47,810 nt of DNA. Origin: Cecembia sp. GTDB lineage: Bacteria > Bacteroidota > Bacteroidia > Cytophagales > Cyclobacteriaceae. Each line of letters begins with the position of its first letter. Positions within the stretch are counted from its first letter, which is position 1. Positions 9,613 through 19,283 of the stretch are shown one piece after another. The translations under genes and the position numbers were made by a program. The stretch lies in NCBI RefSeq assembly GCF_007126775.1, contig NZ_SLAP01000233.1, positions 1-47,810 on the forward strand. Direction: 5' to 3'. The notes below the pieces were generated by a model. The model ran no database searches. It saw only the letters and a list, made by a program, of their open reading frames with translations, and was not told the origin of the DNA.

Positions 9613-10641
9613 TCAGGTCATCAAGACAGTTCTGAAATTGTCTATATTTTTCAAAGCAGTTCCTGTACCTCTTACTACTGCCCTTAAAGGATCTTCTGCT
9701 ATATGAATGGGCAATTTGGTTTTTTGATGCAATCTTTTGTCGAGGCCTTTTAGCAAAGCCCCTCCTCCAGTAAGGTGGATTCCATTGTCATAAATATCTG
9801 CGGATAATTCGGGAGGGGCAATTTCCAATGCCTTCAATACAGCTTCTTCGATTTTGGAGACAGATTTATCCAATGCAAAAGCCACTTCTGAATAAGACAC
9901 CTTAATGACCTTAGGAATTCCGGTCATCAGGTCTCTACCCCTGATTTCGTAATCTTCAGGAGCATCGTCAAGTTCGGTCAATGCCGAGCCTATGGCTATT
10001 TTCACCTTTTCAGCAGAACGCTCTCCTATAAGTAGGTTATGCTGTCTGCGCATGTAATCCAAAATATCTTTTGTAAAGGTATCTCCCGCCACCCGTATGG
10101 ACTGATCTGCCACTATACCGGAAAGGGCTATCAGTGCAATTTCAGTGGTACCTCCTCCAATATCCACAATCATTGATCCCATAGGCTTTTCTATATCTAT
10201 GCCAATACCGATGGCAGCAGCAATGGGTTCATAGACCATGTAAACTTCTTTGGCTCCGGCATGTTCAGCTGAATCCCTTACTGCTCTTTTTTCCACCTCT
10301 GTAATTCCAGATGGAATACAGATGACCATCCTATGGGATTTGGGAAACATTCCTTTTTTATGTCCTGGAATCATTTTAATCATTCCTCTGATCATCTGCT
10401 CGGCTGCATAGAAATCAGCAATCACCCCATCTTTCAAAGGCCTGATTGTCCTGATGTTTTCATGCGTTTTCTCATGCATGTTCATGGCATCCTTTCCTAC
10501 AGCGAGTACCCTATTGGTAGTCCTGTCTATGGCAATGATAGAAGGCTCGTCTACTACAATCTTATCCTTATGAATAATCAGCGTGTTGGCCGTTCCTAAG
10601 TCAATTGCAATATCGCTTGAAAAAAAATCGAATAATCCCAT
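9613..10641 (-). CDS. mreB: Actin-like cell shape protein MreB
   Basis: Membrane-associated actin homologue that organises lateral-wall synthesis. The phosphate-1 motif IDLGTANTLI, the phosphate-2 motif MIVDIGGGTTEIALI and the adenosine motif LTGGGALLKGLD are all present. The length (342) is typical. The N terminus MGLFDFFSSD is the amphipathic membrane-binding segment. It is the first gene of the rod-shape operon, divergent from rimP, with a candidate promoter at 10721-10728. Confidence 0.98.
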   Translation of the reverse strand: MGLFDFFSSDIAIDLGTANTLIIHKDKIVVDEPSIIAIDRTTNRVLAVGKDAMNMHEKTHENIRTIRPLKDGVIADFYAAEQMIRGMIKMIPGHKKGMFPKSHRMVICIPSGITEVEKRAVRDSAEHAGAKEVYMVYEPIAAAIGIGIDIEKPMGSMIVDIGGGTTEIALIALSGIVADQSIRVAGDTFTKDILDYMRRQHNLLIGERSAEKVKIAIGSALTELDDAPEDYEIRGRDLMTGIPKVIKVSYSEVAFALDKSVSKIEEAVLKALEIAPPELSADIYDNGIHLTGGGALLKGLDKRLHQKTKLPIHIAEDPLRAVVRGTGTALKNIDNFRTVLMT

Positions 10642-10720
10642 TATGTGTGTTTATTGATTGGTCTGATTGGTAAGGTGCTAAATATAGTATGAAATGCTTA
10701 GAACATTTAACGTGGGTGGG

Positions 10721-10728
10721 CAAAATTA
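10721..10728 (-). promoter_or_regulatory. Candidate -7 element for mreB
   Basis: On the minus strand the sequence is TAATTTTG, an exact match to TAnnTTTG. Upstream there is only a weak TTG at 10751-10753. A start near 10713 would give an mreB leader of about 70 bases. Supported by pattern only. Confidence 0.45.
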
Positions 10729-10767
10729 TTATCTAATTCTCAATTTATTACAACAATGTGGTTTTTT

Positions 10768-10794
10768 TTTGTAAATATAAATTTATTACCTTTG
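10768..10794 (+). promoter_or_regulatory. Candidate promoter of rimP-nusA-infB
   Basis: TACCTTTG at 10787-10794 matches the Bacteroidota -7 element TAnnTTTG. A T run ending in TTTG at 10768-10771 could be the -33 element, but its 15-base spacing is shorter than the usual 19-20. Transcription would start near 10800, just before the leader hairpin. Confidence 0.55.
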
Positions 10795-10816
10795 TGGAGT
10801 ATTATCCGTGCTTTAG

Positions 10817-10836
10817 GAGGGGACATCAGTCCCCTC
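10817..10836 (+). promoter_or_regulatory. 5' leader hairpin upstream of rimP
   Basis: GAGGGGAC at 10817-10824 and GTCCCCTC at 10829-10836 form a perfect 8-bp stem with a 4-base loop ATCA. It lies about 17 bases after the predicted transcription start and 24 bases before the rimP ATG. No T tract follows, so it is not a terminator. It could be an RNA stability or attenuation element, or a binding site for feedback by a ribosome-biogenesis protein. Confidence 0.6.
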
Positions 10837-10860
10837 TTTCATTTATCAGCATCGAAAGAC

Positions 10861-11331
10861 ATGAATTTAAAACAAGAAATAGAGGAAATTGCCAATAAGC
10901 ACCTGCCCGACGAGGCTCATTTTGTAGTAGAAGTACAGGTGGCTGACAAAAGCAATAAGCCTCAGATAAAAATACTGATCGATTCGGATACTGGCCTGGA
11001 CATTGGTACCTGTGCCAAAGTAAGCCGCTCTGTAGGGGAAGAGATTGAGGCCATGGAGCTTTTGCCTGGGGCTTATGTCCTGGAAGTTTCCTCTCCGGGC
11101 GTGGATTATCCCCTATCCTCCAAGCGGCAGTACAATAAAAATGTAGGTCGTAGATTAAAAGTAAGTCTAGAGGAAGGCAAAGAATTAGAAGGTACGCTTT
11201 TATCGGTATCGGATACAGATATTAAACTGAAAGTAACAAAAAAAGAAAAGGGGAAAAAGGCCATTGAGGAAGAAATTACTCTGCCTTTGGAACTGATAAA
11301 AAAATCAATTGTGTTGGTCTCTTTTAAATAA
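10861..11331 (+). CDS. rimP: Ribosome maturation factor RimP
   Basis: Assists assembly of the 30S ribosomal subunit. The 156-residue protein has the two small domains of the family: an N-terminal alpha/beta domain, with IDSDTGLDIGTCAKVSRSV and the conserved YVLEVSSPGVDYPL, then an SH3-like C-terminal domain. I chose the ATG at 10861 (MNLKQEIEEIAN). The frame is open 35 codons upstream, but that part overlaps the promoter and leader hairpin. First gene of the conserved rimP-nusA-infB operon; nusA starts 5 bases after its stop. Confidence 0.95.
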   Translation: MNLKQEIEEIANKHLPDEAHFVVEVQVADKSNKPQIKILIDSDTGLDIGTCAKVSRSVGEEIEAMELLPGAYVLEVSSPGVDYPLSSKRQYNKNVGRRLKVSLEEGKELEGTLLSVSDTDIKLKVTKKEKGKKAIEEEITLPLELIKKSIVLVSFK

Positions 11332-11336
11332 AAAAA

Positions 11337-12581
11337 ATGGATGCTAAAGTTCTTATAGAATCATTTGCAGAGTTTGCAAGATCTAAAAATGTGGATCGCC
11401 CAACCATGATCCGTATTCTGGAAGATGTATTTAGAGCGATGATTCGCAAGAAATATGAGACAGATGAAAACTTTGATGTAACCATCAATGCTGACAAGGG
11501 TGACCTTGAAATCCTTAGAATCAGGGAAATTGTAGATGATAACTCAGAAGACATTTGGGATTTTGATAAAATCAGCCTGACCGAAGCCAGAAAAATCGAA
11601 CCCGATTTTGAAGTTGGGGAAGAGGTGTATGAAAAAATTGAACTGGAAGAATTTGGCAGAAGGGCAGTAATGATGGCCAGACAGACCCTGATTCAGAGAA
11701 TCAAAGATTTGGAAAAGGATTTGCTTTTCAATCAATATGAAGAACTGGTAGGTGAGATAGTATCTGCGGAAGTATATCAGATTTTGGGAAGGGAAGTATT
11801 GTTGATCGATGGAGAAGGCAACGAACTTATACTCCCCAAGGGAGAGCAGATCTCCAAGGACAGGTTCAGAAAAGGAGATACGGTCAGGGCCATTGTTCAC
11901 AAAGTGGAAATGGTCAATGGGAATCCGAGAATTATCTTATCAAGAACTTCCCCGATTTTCTTGGAGAGATTATTCGAAAATGAAGTTCCCGAAGTATTTG
12001 ACGGCCTGATCACAATCAGAAAGATTGTTAGGGAGCCCGGGGAAAGGGCCAAAGTAGCAGTAGAATCTTACGATGACAGAATTGACCCTGTGGGAGCCTG
12101 CGTAGGAATGAAAGGAAGCAGAATACATGCTATAGTGAGGGAACTTCAGAATGAGAATATTGATGTCATCAATTATACAGACAACCTGGACCTTTATGTG
12201 GCCAGAGCATTGAGCCCTGCTAAGGTTACTTCCCTTACTGTAGATAAGGATAACAAGCGTATCTCAGTCTACCTGAAACCTGACCAGGTGTCCATGGCAA
12301 TCGGCAAGGGAGGATTCAACATCAGACTGGCTTCCAGACTAGTAGGTTATGAAATTGATGTATTTAGAGAACTCAGTGATTACGAGGAGGAAGATGTGGA
12401 TTTGGAAGAATTTGTGGATGAAATTGATAATTGGGTAATTGATGAGTTGAAGAAAACAGGACTGGATACTGCAAAAAGTGTACTTTCACTTACCAAAGAA
12501 GACCTTATAAGAAGGACTGAATTGGAAGAAGAGACCATTGATGAGGTATTTAAAATCCTAAGACAGGAATTTGAACAATAA
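11337..12581 (+). CDS. nusA: Transcription termination/antitermination protein NusA
   Basis: Binds RNA polymerase and modulates pausing, termination and antitermination. The order of domains is normal: N-terminal polymerase-binding domain (about 1-125), S1 domain (about 130-195), then two KH domains with GACVGMKGSRIHAIVRE and AIGKGGFNIRLASRL. A short acidic C-terminal tail includes a helix-hairpin-helix-like segment (ELKKTGLDTAKSVLSLTKED). The 414-residue length fits Bacteroidota NusA, which lacks the second E. coli C-terminal repeat. It sits between rimP and infB in the usual operon. Confidence 0.97.
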   Translation: MDAKVLIESFAEFARSKNVDRPTMIRILEDVFRAMIRKKYETDENFDVTINADKGDLEILRIREIVDDNSEDIWDFDKISLTEARKIEPDFEVGEEVYEKIELEEFGRRAVMMARQTLIQRIKDLEKDLLFNQYEELVGEIVSAEVYQILGREVLLIDGEGNELILPKGEQISKDRFRKGDTVRAIVHKVEMVNGNPRIILSRTSPIFLERLFENEVPEVFDGLITIRKIVREPGERAKVAVESYDDRIDPVGACVGMKGSRIHAIVRELQNENIDVINYTDNLDLYVARALSPAKVTSLTVDKDNKRISVYLKPDQVSMAIGKGGFNIRLASRLVGYEIDVFRELSDYEEEDVDLEEFVDEIDNWVIDELKKTGLDTAKSVLSLTKEDLIRRTELEEETIDEVFKILRQEFEQ

Positions 12582-12653
12582 ATAAAGGCCAAATAAGAGA
12601 AATAATTGGCCTATATTTGCCAAAACATATATTAGAGAGAGTTTTTAGCGCGT

Positions 12654-15560
12654 ATGTCAGAAGAAAAAACAATGAGATTGGGCCAGGTGGCAAGGAAACT
12701 CAACGTAGGAATATCTACGATTGTGGAGTCCCTTGCTAAGAAAGGCTTTGAAGTAGAAAACAATCCCAACTCCAAAATCAACGTGGATCAGTTCAACATG
12801 TTGGCCAAGGAGTTCAAATCCTCTGCTATGGAAAAAGAGGAAGCTTCTCATCTTTCTATAGGTAAGCGTCACCATGAGACTTTTACCATTGAAGCCGAAT
12901 CAGATGCGAAGGAGGAGAAAAAACCTGAGCCGGTTCAGGAAGCAAAACCTACGGAGGCACCAAAGCCTCAGCCCAAACCGGAAGCACCCAAAGAAGAAAA
13001 GCTAGAAAAGGTCCCTGTAGATGCTCCAAAGCTTCAAGGAATCAAAGTTTTGGGTAAAATTGACCTTAGCGGCAAGAAAGAAGAGCCTAAGAAAGAAGAA
13101 GAGAAGGCTCCTGAAGCGCCCAAAGTCAAAGAAGAAATCAAGGAGGCACCAAAACCTGCTCCAAAGCCAAAAGAGAGTACCCCACAGGCTGTGAAGCCTC
13201 AACCTAAAGACAACGACGCTAAAAAAGAAAAAACTCCTCAACCAGAGGCAAAAAAAGAAACGCCTGCTCCTCAACCAACAGAAAAGCCAAAACCTGTAGA
13301 AGCTAAAAAAGAACCTCAACAAAAGACAGAAACACCTGATCAAACGGAGCAGAAAAAACCTTTGCAGGTTATTTCTGCTAAAGCTGATGCATTGAAAGGG
13401 CTTACTGTTTTGGGTAAGATTGAACTACCGGCAGAGAGATCCAAGAAGAAAGGGAAACCTGTGGCTTCTTCTGATGAAAAAGGGAAAGAAAAGAAGAAAA
13501 GACCTAGGAAGAGAATTGACAAAGCCGGTGGTTCTGACAGGCCTGTGGATGCCAATAAGCCACAACAAGGCGGCAGACCAGGACAAGCTGGTGGCGGTGG
13601 CCCAAGAGACCGAAAAGGCAAAGGACGTGGAGCCAATCAAAATACAGGCAGGGTTCAAAAAGCAGAGCCTACCCAAAAAGAAATACAAGATCAGATCAAG
13701 CAAACCCTTGCAAGACTTCAGGGGGGCGGTAAAGCAGGAAGTGGCAAAGCGAAAAGAAGGGATAAAAAAGCGGAAAGACAAAAGGAGGAACTCGATGGTC
13801 AGGAAGATACAAGGGTATTGAAGGTGACAGAATTTATTTCTGCCAATGACCTCGCCTCACTGATGGATGTTTCTGTGAATCAGGTAATTGCTAGCTGCAT
13901 GTCACTTGGCATGTTTGTTTCCATCAACCAAAGATTGGATGCAGAGGCCATCACCATTATAGCTGATGAATTTGATTATGAGGTTGAATTTACCAAACCT
14001 GATGAGGAAATAGAGGTTGCCGAAGAAGATGATAGCCCGGAAGATTTGGATCCAAGAGCTCCAATCGTAACCATTATGGGTCACGTAGACCATGGTAAGA
14101 CTTCTCTTTTGGACTACATCAGAAGATCTAAAGTAACCGCAGATGAAGCAGGTGGCATCACACAGCATATCGGTGCTTATGATGTAACCACTTCTGGTGG
14201 AGATAAAATTGCCTTCCTGGATACTCCGGGTCACGAAGCCTTTACAGCGATGCGTGCAAGGGGAGCTAAAATCACAGATGTTGCCATCATTGTGGTAGCT
14301 GCAGACGATGACATCATGCCTCAGACCAAGGAAGCCATCAATCATGCGCAGGTAGCAGGCGTACCGATGATCTTTGCGATCAATAAAATCGATAAGCCGA
14401 ATGCCAACCCCAATAAGATCAAAGAACAATTGGCCAACATGAACCTATTGGTGGAAGAATGGGGAGGTAAATACCAATCTCAGGATATTTCTGCCAAAAT
14501 GGGTACAGGTGTTGACGAATTATTAGAAAAAGTATTGCTGGAAGCTGAGGTTTTGGAACTAAAAGCCAATTCCCATAAAAAGGCTGTAGGAACTGTAATC
14601 GAAGCATCATTGGATAAAGGTAGAGGTTATGTTGCCACTATCATGGTACAGGCTGGAACTTTACATGTTGGAGACATCATGCTTGCAGGTCCGCACTACG
14701 GGCGTGTAAAAGCCATGTTCGACCATAAAGGCAAGAAGCTAAAAGAAGCAGGGCCATCTACTCCGGTTCAGGTTTTGGGACTAAGTGGCGCACCTCAGGC
14801 AGGTGATAGCTTCAAAGTCTATGATACTGAAAGGGAAGCAAGAGAGATTGCCAATTCCAGAGAGCAGATTCTCAGAGAGCAATCCATGCGCACCAAGAAA
14901 CATATTACACTTGATGAAATTGGAAGGCGTTTGGCAATTGGTAGCTTTAAGGAATTGAACCTTATCATCAAAGGCGACGTGGACGGGTCTGTTGAAGCGC
15001 TTTCTGATTCCTTGCTCAAACTTTCTAAGGATGAGGTATCGGTAAATATCATCCATAAAGGTGTAGGACAGATTTCTGAATCTGATGTACTATTGGCTTC
15101 TGCTTCAGATGCCATCATTCTTGGGTTCAACGTAAGGCCTTCTTCCAACTCCAAGCGATTGGCGGAGCAAGAGGAAATTGAGATTAGGCATTATTCTATT
15201 ATTTATGACGCCATCAATCAAATCAAAGATGCGATTGAAGGGATGCTTGAACCAGAATTTGAAGAAATTATTACAGGAAACATACAGGTTAGAGAGGTCT
15301 TCAAAATTTCCAAGGTGGGTACCGTAGCCGGTTGTTATGTAACAGACGGGTACATCACACGAAAAAATAAAATCAGGGTCATCCGAGATGGCATTGTAAT
15401 TCATGATGGTGTAATCGATCAATTGAAGCGATTCAAAGACGATGTGTCAGAGGTCAAAGCTGGCTACGAATGTGGGGTCTCCATCAAAGGCTTTAATAAC
15501 ATAGAAATCGACGATACCATTGAAGGGTACATGATGCAGGAAATCAAAAAGAAAAAATAA
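12654..15560 (+). CDS. infB: Translation initiation factor IF-2
   Basis: GTPase that brings initiator tRNA to the 30S subunit and promotes subunit joining. The N-terminal IF2N domain ([19 protein letters not shown]) is followed by a Lys/Glu/Pro/Gln-rich linker of about 330 residues, then a second IF2N-like part. The G domain starts near residue 476: G1 GHVDHGKT, G3 DTPGHE, G4 NKID. Domains II-IV follow. The 968 residues are usual for Bacteroidota, where the linker is long. Last gene of rimP-nusA-infB, with a hairpin terminator directly after the stop. Confidence 0.98.
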   Translation: MSEEKTMRLGQVARKLNVGISTIVESLAKKGFEVENNPNSKINVDQFNMLAKEFKSSAMEKEEASHLSIGKRHHETFTIEAESDAKEEKKPEPVQEAKPTEAPKPQPKPEAPKEEKLEKVPVDAPKLQGIKVLGKIDLSGKKEEPKKEEEKAPEAPKVKEEIKEAPKPAPKPKESTPQAVKPQPKDNDAKKEKTPQPEAKKETPAPQPTEKPKPVEAKKEPQQKTETPDQTEQKKPLQVISAKADALKGLTVLGKIELPAERSKKKGKPVASSDEKGKEKKKRPRKRIDKAGGSDRPVDANKPQQGGRPGQAGGGGPRDRKGKGRGANQNTGRVQKAEPTQKEIQDQIKQTLARLQGGGKAGSGKAKRRDKKAERQKEELDGQEDTRVLKVTEFISANDLASLMDVSVNQVIASCMSLGMFVSINQRLDAEAITIIADEFDYEVEFTKPDEEIEVAEEDDSPEDLDPRAPIVTIMGHVDHGKTSLLDYIRRSKVTADEAGGITQHIGAYDVTTSGGDKIAFLDTPGHEAFTAMRARGAKITDVAIIVVAADDDIMPQTKEAINHAQVAGVPMIFAINKIDKPNANPNKIKEQLANMNLLVEEWGGKYQSQDISAKMGTGVDELLEKVLLEAEVLELKANSHKKAVGTVIEASLDKGRGYVATIMVQAGTLHVGDIMLAGPHYGRVKAMFDHKGKKLKEAGPSTPVQVLGLSGAPQAGDSFKVYDTEREAREIANSREQILREQSMRTKKHITLDEIGRRLAIGSFKELNLIIKGDVDGSVEALSDSLLKLSKDEVSVNIIHKGVGQISESDVLLASASDAIILGFNVRPSSNSKRLAEQEEIEIRHYSIIYDAINQIKDAIEGMLEPEFEEIITGNIQVREVFKISKVGTVAGCYVTDGYITRKNKIRVIRDGIVIHDGVIDQLKRFKDDVSEVKAGYECGVSIKGFNNIEIDDTIEGYMMQEIKKKK

Positions 15561-15566
15561 AGATTA

Positions 15567-15597
15567 AAAAAAAGGAGCTGCAATGGCTCCTTTTTTA
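15567..15597 (+). terminator. Terminator of the rimP-nusA-infB operon
   Basis: GGAGC (15574-15578) pairs with GCTCC (15586-15590). The stem is extended by an A tract on the left and a T tract on the right. It begins 7 bases after the infB stop. Confidence 0.88.
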
Positions 15598-15619
15598 TGT
15601 GACTGAATTTAGCTAACTC

Positions 15620-15811
15620 ATGATGGAAGCGTTGCGTTGGTTCTTCTTAATCCTTGCAGGTTTTGGTTTGGTTTCGTAGTTGGCAGGATTGTACAAGCCG
15701 GTTACGGTACTTTGGTTTTTGGATCGAATGAACCGGAGCAAGGTTATTAAAATTTATGGTGCATTGACTCTTTTTGCATTAAGCACCTGTTATCTCTTGA
15801 AATTTTTATAA
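15620..15811 (+). pseudogene. Small two-helix membrane protein interrupted by one in-frame TAG
   Basis: An ATG at 15620 opens a frame beginning MMEALRWFFLILAGFGLVS, then TAG at 15677-15679. The same frame continues LAGLYKPVTVLWFLDRMN and ends FALSTCYLLKFL at a TAA (15809-15811). Read through, this is a 63-codon protein with two hydrophobic helices around a basic loop (LDRMNRSKVIKIYG), a layout I associate with small uncharacterised inner-membrane proteins. One substitution (for example TGG or CAG to TAG) would explain the break; readthrough is a less likely alternative. It lies between the infB terminator and the convergent desaturase gene. I see no clear ribosome-binding site or promoter of its own. 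Confidence 0.55.
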
Positions 15812-15903
15812 AGCCCTTTCCGGAGCATACTGAAATTCTTAGAAAATAATTGAACGAATGTTTTTCTAAGATTAATCAGACCATATTATCTTCAAAATGA
15901 ATT

Positions 15904-17013
15904 TTACACTTTCGCTGATAAAAGTTCTTCTGTTTTCTTTGGCCTTCCCATTTTTTGGAGAAAATTGGAATGGGATTTCAGTGCTGAAGAAAAAGTTTCG
16001 TTTTCCAGGTAAGGTACATCAAATTCTTCTGCTGTAGCTTTAACAATGACAGAAATGTCTGGGTAATGCACATGGCAAACATTTGGGAATAAATGGTGTT
16101 CAATTTGGTAATTTAACCCTCCAAATAAAAATCCTGCTAGAGGATTGCCTCTGGCAAAATTAGCCGTAGTCCGCATCTGATGGATTGCCCATGAATCATG
16201 AATTTCGGCATTCTGCTTGGGATTTGGCATATTTGTCTCTTCTACCAAATGGGCCAATTGAAAAACATTGCCAATAAGTGTCCCTTCGGCCAGGTGCATA
16301 ACCAAAAGCAGTAATAATACCTGCCACCATGCTACTTCCATGACCAGCAAAGGAATAATCAAAAAAAACGCATAATAAACCAGCTTGAAGAAAAAAAGAT
16401 TAAAATATTCTATTCTGGGTGGCTTTTTCCCGTTTACCCGAAGTGATTTATCAAAAAATTTCATGTAGTCCTTTTTGAAAAACCATGAAATAGAAGATAA
16501 TGAATAAAGGAAAAACGCATAAACATGCTGGTACCTGTGTATCCATTTTTTTGGCTCGTCTTCATGGATTCTTATGATTCCCGGTGCAACTTCCAGGTCT
16601 GCATCATGTCCGACGATATTGGTAAATGTATGGTGAATGCGGTTGTGGGTCATTTTCCAGACATATACATTGGCACCAATGGCGTTGAATAACCATCCGA
16701 GGGCTTTGTTTTTCCAAGGGGATTTGGCATAAGCTCCATGAAGCGCATCATGACAGATATTGAAGCCAATCAATCCCATGGTGATACCCAATCCTGCTGC
16801 AATTATAAATTTAAGGAACAGTGGTACATTGGCAAACAAAAAACTCCAATATAAAAGTCCCCATAGGAGCAAAAGACCAATAGTTTTCGCAACCATACGC
16901 CAGTCTGCCTTGGTTGAAATTTTATTTGCATCAAAGTAGTTCTTTGTTCGCTCTCTTACAGTTTCAAGGAAAATCGAGCTTCCCGCATCCTCAAATTTTA
17001 TGTTTCTGTTCAT
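15904..17013 (-). CDS. Membrane fatty-acid desaturase (acyl-CoA/acyl-lipid, delta-5/6-type family)
   Basis: Di-iron enzyme that inserts a cis double bond into membrane fatty acids. All three histidine boxes are present: HDALH (about 107-111), HNRIHH (about 142-147) and QIEHH near residue 305. The QxxHH form is typical of front-end and linoleoyl-CoA-like desaturases. About four membrane helices flank the boxes. Length 369 is normal. It has no N-terminal cytochrome b5 domain, so electrons must come from a separate carrier. The 61-residue CsbD-like gene starts 222 bases upstream and ends 36 bases before this start, which suggests cotranscription. Regiospecificity cannot be assigned. Confidence 0.93.
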   Translation of the reverse strand: MNRNIKFEDAGSSIFLETVRERTKNYFDANKISTKADWRMVAKTIGLLLLWGLLYWSFLFANVPLFLKFIIAAGLGITMGLIGFNICHDALHGAYAKSPWKNKALGWLFNAIGANVYVWKMTHNRIHHTFTNIVGHDADLEVAPGIIRIHEDEPKKWIHRYQHVYAFFLYSLSSISWFFKKDYMKFFDKSLRVNGKKPPRIEYFNLFFFKLVYYAFFLIIPLLVMEVAWWQVLLLLLVMHLAEGTLIGNVFQLAHLVEETNMPNPKQNAEIHDSWAIHQMRTTANFARGNPLAGFLFGGLNYQIEHHLFPNVCHVHYPDISVIVKATAEEFDVPYLENETFSSALKSHSNFLQKMGRPKKTEELLSAKV

Positions 17014-17049
17014 TGCATGAATTTTAAATGAATCTTCCAGAAAACCGGT

Positions 17050-17235
17050 CTAATACAATTGTATCTCTGCCAGAAGACTTTCCATATCCTGTCTGCTTAG
17101 GTTTAGTTTTTTAGAAAGCTTTTGAAGCATCGTTTCCCTTTCTCCTTCATCAAATACAAAATCTGTATCATTCAGAAAAGGGAACCTCCACTTCAACATT
17201 ACTTTTTGCTCTCTCCAACTTCTAACTATATTCAT
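17050..17235 (-). CDS. Small CsbD-like stress protein (tentative)
   Basis: A 61-residue soluble protein with the layout of CsbD-family proteins: an N-terminal SWREQKVMLKWRFPFLNDTDF segment (positions of W, LK, F and D fit), an acidic FDEGERETML stretch, and a C-terminal helix KLSKKLNLSRQDMESLLAEI. The function of CsbD proteins is unknown; they are induced by general stress in several bacteria. Placed just upstream of the desaturase on the same strand, so a cold or membrane-stress link is possible. The assignment is from pattern memory only. Confidence 0.6.
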   Translation of the reverse strand: MNIVRSWREQKVMLKWRFPFLNDTDFVFDEGERETMLQKLSKKLNLSRQDMESLLAEIQLY

Positions 17236-17696
17236 TTTCTTGTTTTTATGTTTTAATGAGGTTTTGTTTGAACAGATCCCTTAACCCTTTCGCTCGCTGC
17301 ATACCTCATCCATGTTTTTCCTGTTGGTTAAAGCATACAGGAATTGATCTTGCTTGATTAAAATACCTTAATTGCTCACCCAAATATTTTATGGGTATGA
17401 TCAGAATTTTTCATCCTGGATAATGATTGAAAAAAAGAATGGTGGTTTTCCTGAACCGATCGAATTAAAATTAAAGCACTTGGTGAATTTTACGGATTTC
17501 TCAATATACAATAATAACACCGTAATTCCGATCTTAATTCAATCCTCAACAATAATATTGAGAATCTTTTCGGTGGAAATTTCTAAATAAAAACCCATAA
17601 GTTCCATTTGTGTCATCATCAAGCGTTTTAAATGCGCTTTTGGGTTTATAAACTTTTAAAAAAATTACCTAAATTGGAAGAAATAAATTCTGGATT
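17236..17696. other. Gene-free divergent spacer with a nested inverted repeat
   Basis: This gap separates the desaturase pair (minus) from the gene at 17697 (plus), so it should hold both promoters. I found no convincing TAnnTTTG element. Arms AAACCCA (17591-17597) and TGGGTTT (17641-17647) enclose a smaller pair AAGCG/CGCTT (17621-17625 and 17635-17639). An open frame at 17372-17590 begins with TTG, has no family-like features and was not accepted as a gene. Confidence 0.45.
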
Positions 17697-18242
17697 TTGA
17701 GAAAACTCAGTGCCATATTGCTTCTATCTTGCTTTGCATTATACCACTTTGGGTATTATGTGGCCTACTTTTCATTTCATATCCAAATTGAAAAAAACTG
17801 GGTAGAAAAAATTTATTCCGAGCAAAAAGAGGGCTGGGAGGAAAGGATGCTTGAAATCCCCATGAGCATTCCTTATATGGCCGACGAGGAAGAATTCAGG
17901 ACGACCAATACCCGATTTGAAAAAAATGGACAGCATTACCGGGCTATCAAGCAGCGGTATGTCAAGGACACTTTACAGGTAGTCTATGTTCCCGATACCG
18001 CCAAAAGAAACCTTGACCTGACCATCAAACATTGGATCAGTGCCCTGGTGCAAGATGAATTGCCTGATTCCGGCAACAATTCCATTTTATCAAAAATATT
18101 TGTCAAAGACTATACACAACCGAAAAATGACATCTGCTTTAACCATCCGGTAAGCGAAGAAAAACAAATGATAGGGTTTATTTTTTCAGCTTTTAAGAAT
18201 CAATATCCAGACATTACCACTCCCCCTCCTCAGGTAGCCTAA
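17697..18242 (+). CDS. Uncharacterised membrane-anchored envelope protein
   Basis: Function not recognised. The 181-residue protein starts with TTG (no in-frame ATG precedes the hydrophobic segment) and has one N-terminal membrane helix or uncleaved signal (about 4-28). A polar domain follows with IPMSIPYM, the block HYRAIKQRYVKDTLQVVYVPDTAKRNLD and a Pro-rich end TTPPPQ. I remember similar proteins in Bacteroidota next to outer-membrane transport or phosphatase genes, which matches the order here: this gene, a beta-barrel gene 106 bases later, and a haloperoxidase-like lipoprotein. An envelope role is inferred from that. Confidence 0.75.
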   Translation: MRKLSAILLLSCFALYHFGYYVAYFSFHIQIEKNWVEKIYSEQKEGWEERMLEIPMSIPYMADEEEFRTTNTRFEKNGQHYRAIKQRYVKDTLQVVYVPDTAKRNLDLTIKHWISALVQDELPDSGNNSILSKIFVKDYTQPKNDICFNHPVSEEKQMIGFIFSAFKNQYPDITTPPPQVA

Positions 18243-18348
18243 GCTGCCCTGTGTTTACAATTCTAATGAAATTTTGAATTGGACAAAAACACTTTAGTCT
18301 TTTCAGGGCAAGACTTGACTTCTTATTATTATCAAACCTGAAAATTCA

Positions 18349-19272
18349 ATGAAAAAGTTTTATTGGACGATAGCCATGTTGACCATGGTTTATATGTCCT
18401 ATGTACCCATTGCTAAAGGGCAATTACCTTTTGATGAAATCATGATGCCAAAGGGTGAAATATGTTTTGCCGGAATGTATGAACACAGTTCTTGGAACCA
18501 ATACTGGGAAGGCGCTTACCTACGGGAGAATGCCAACATCGGGACTTTTACCAGACAAATGTTTATGCCTATGCTGGCCATAGGACTGACCAAAAAAATC
18601 AACCTCATCGCCAGTTTACCTCACATCAGCACCGAAGCATCGGGAGGCACACAGGTAGGCCAATCCGGTCTACAGGATTTAAGTATTTCCATGAAAGTGG
18701 ATTGGCTTCAACATCGTGTAGGTTCCGGAAGGATTCTTTTCCTGACCAATACACACTTTAGCACGCCTGTGGGCAACTACCTTTCAGACTATATGCCTTT
18801 TAGCATTGGGGCTGGTGCGCCTGAAATAGGACTGAGGGGAATCGGAGGATACAAAATGGATAATGGACTCGTGTTCCGGATTGCTGCTGCGTATTTATGG
18901 CGAGGACAAACTGAAATCGAACGGAACTATTATTACCAGGATGGAAGTGTGTACTCCTCTTTTATGAACGTTCCAAGCGCTCTCAATATCCATGGCGCCA
19001 TTGGGTATTGGGCATTTGAAAACAGGCTAAGGCTCGAGGCCACTTACATGAGTCTCAATTGTCTAACGGGTGATGACATCCGGGCTTATAACAGACCACA
19101 ACCAACCAATAAAATGGAAGTCAGCCAAATTGGTGTATGGACGCAATACTACATCAAAGCAGACCGGGGCTTGGGGGCATTGGCCTATTTCAACCAAACC
19201 ATAAGTGGGCGAAATATGGGCAAAGCCACCACTTTCGGACTGGGTATCACTTATCAGTTTAAAGTTTATTAA
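18349..19272 (+). CDS. Outer-membrane beta-barrel protein, MetA/phenol-degradation transporter-like
   Basis: A 307-residue exported protein with a signal peptide (1-25, ending AKG before QLPFDE) followed by alternating amphipathic strands and ending in an aromatic residue (TYQFKVY), as expected for an outer-membrane barrel. Strand patterns such as KKINLIASLPHIS, LQDLSISMKVDWL and TTFGLGITYQF resemble the MetA-pathway/transporter family (Pfam PF13557-like), which is poorly characterised. It precedes the haloperoxidase-like lipoprotein by 11 bases and is probably cotranscribed with it. The substrate is unknown. Confidence 0.78.
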   Translation: MKKFYWTIAMLTMVYMSYVPIAKGQLPFDEIMMPKGEICFAGMYEHSSWNQYWEGAYLRENANIGTFTRQMFMPMLAIGLTKKINLIASLPHISTEASGGTQVGQSGLQDLSISMKVDWLQHRVGSGRILFLTNTHFSTPVGNYLSDYMPFSIGAGAPEIGLRGIGGYKMDNGLVFRIAAAYLWRGQTEIERNYYYQDGSVYSSFMNVPSALNIHGAIGYWAFENRLRLEATYMSLNCLTGDDIRAYNRPQPTNKMEVSQIGVWTQYYIKADRGLGALAYFNQTISGRNMGKATTFGLGITYQFKVY

Positions 19273-19283
19273 CCGCAACTACC

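Noticed and set aside
13002-13781. Open frames on both strands across the infB linker
   Set aside because: They arise from the repetitive Lys/Glu/Pro codons of IF-2; no family features, and infB runs through without interruption.
15677-15679. TAG as a recoded amino acid such as pyrrolysine
   Set aside because: TAG ends several genes here (accD, ferredoxin, antiporter), no pyl gene is present, and substitution or error is simpler.
17372-17590. 72-codon open frame in the desaturase spacer
   Set aside because: Starts with TTG, has no ribosome-binding site, domain or hydrophobic segment, and lies in a region that should contain promoters.
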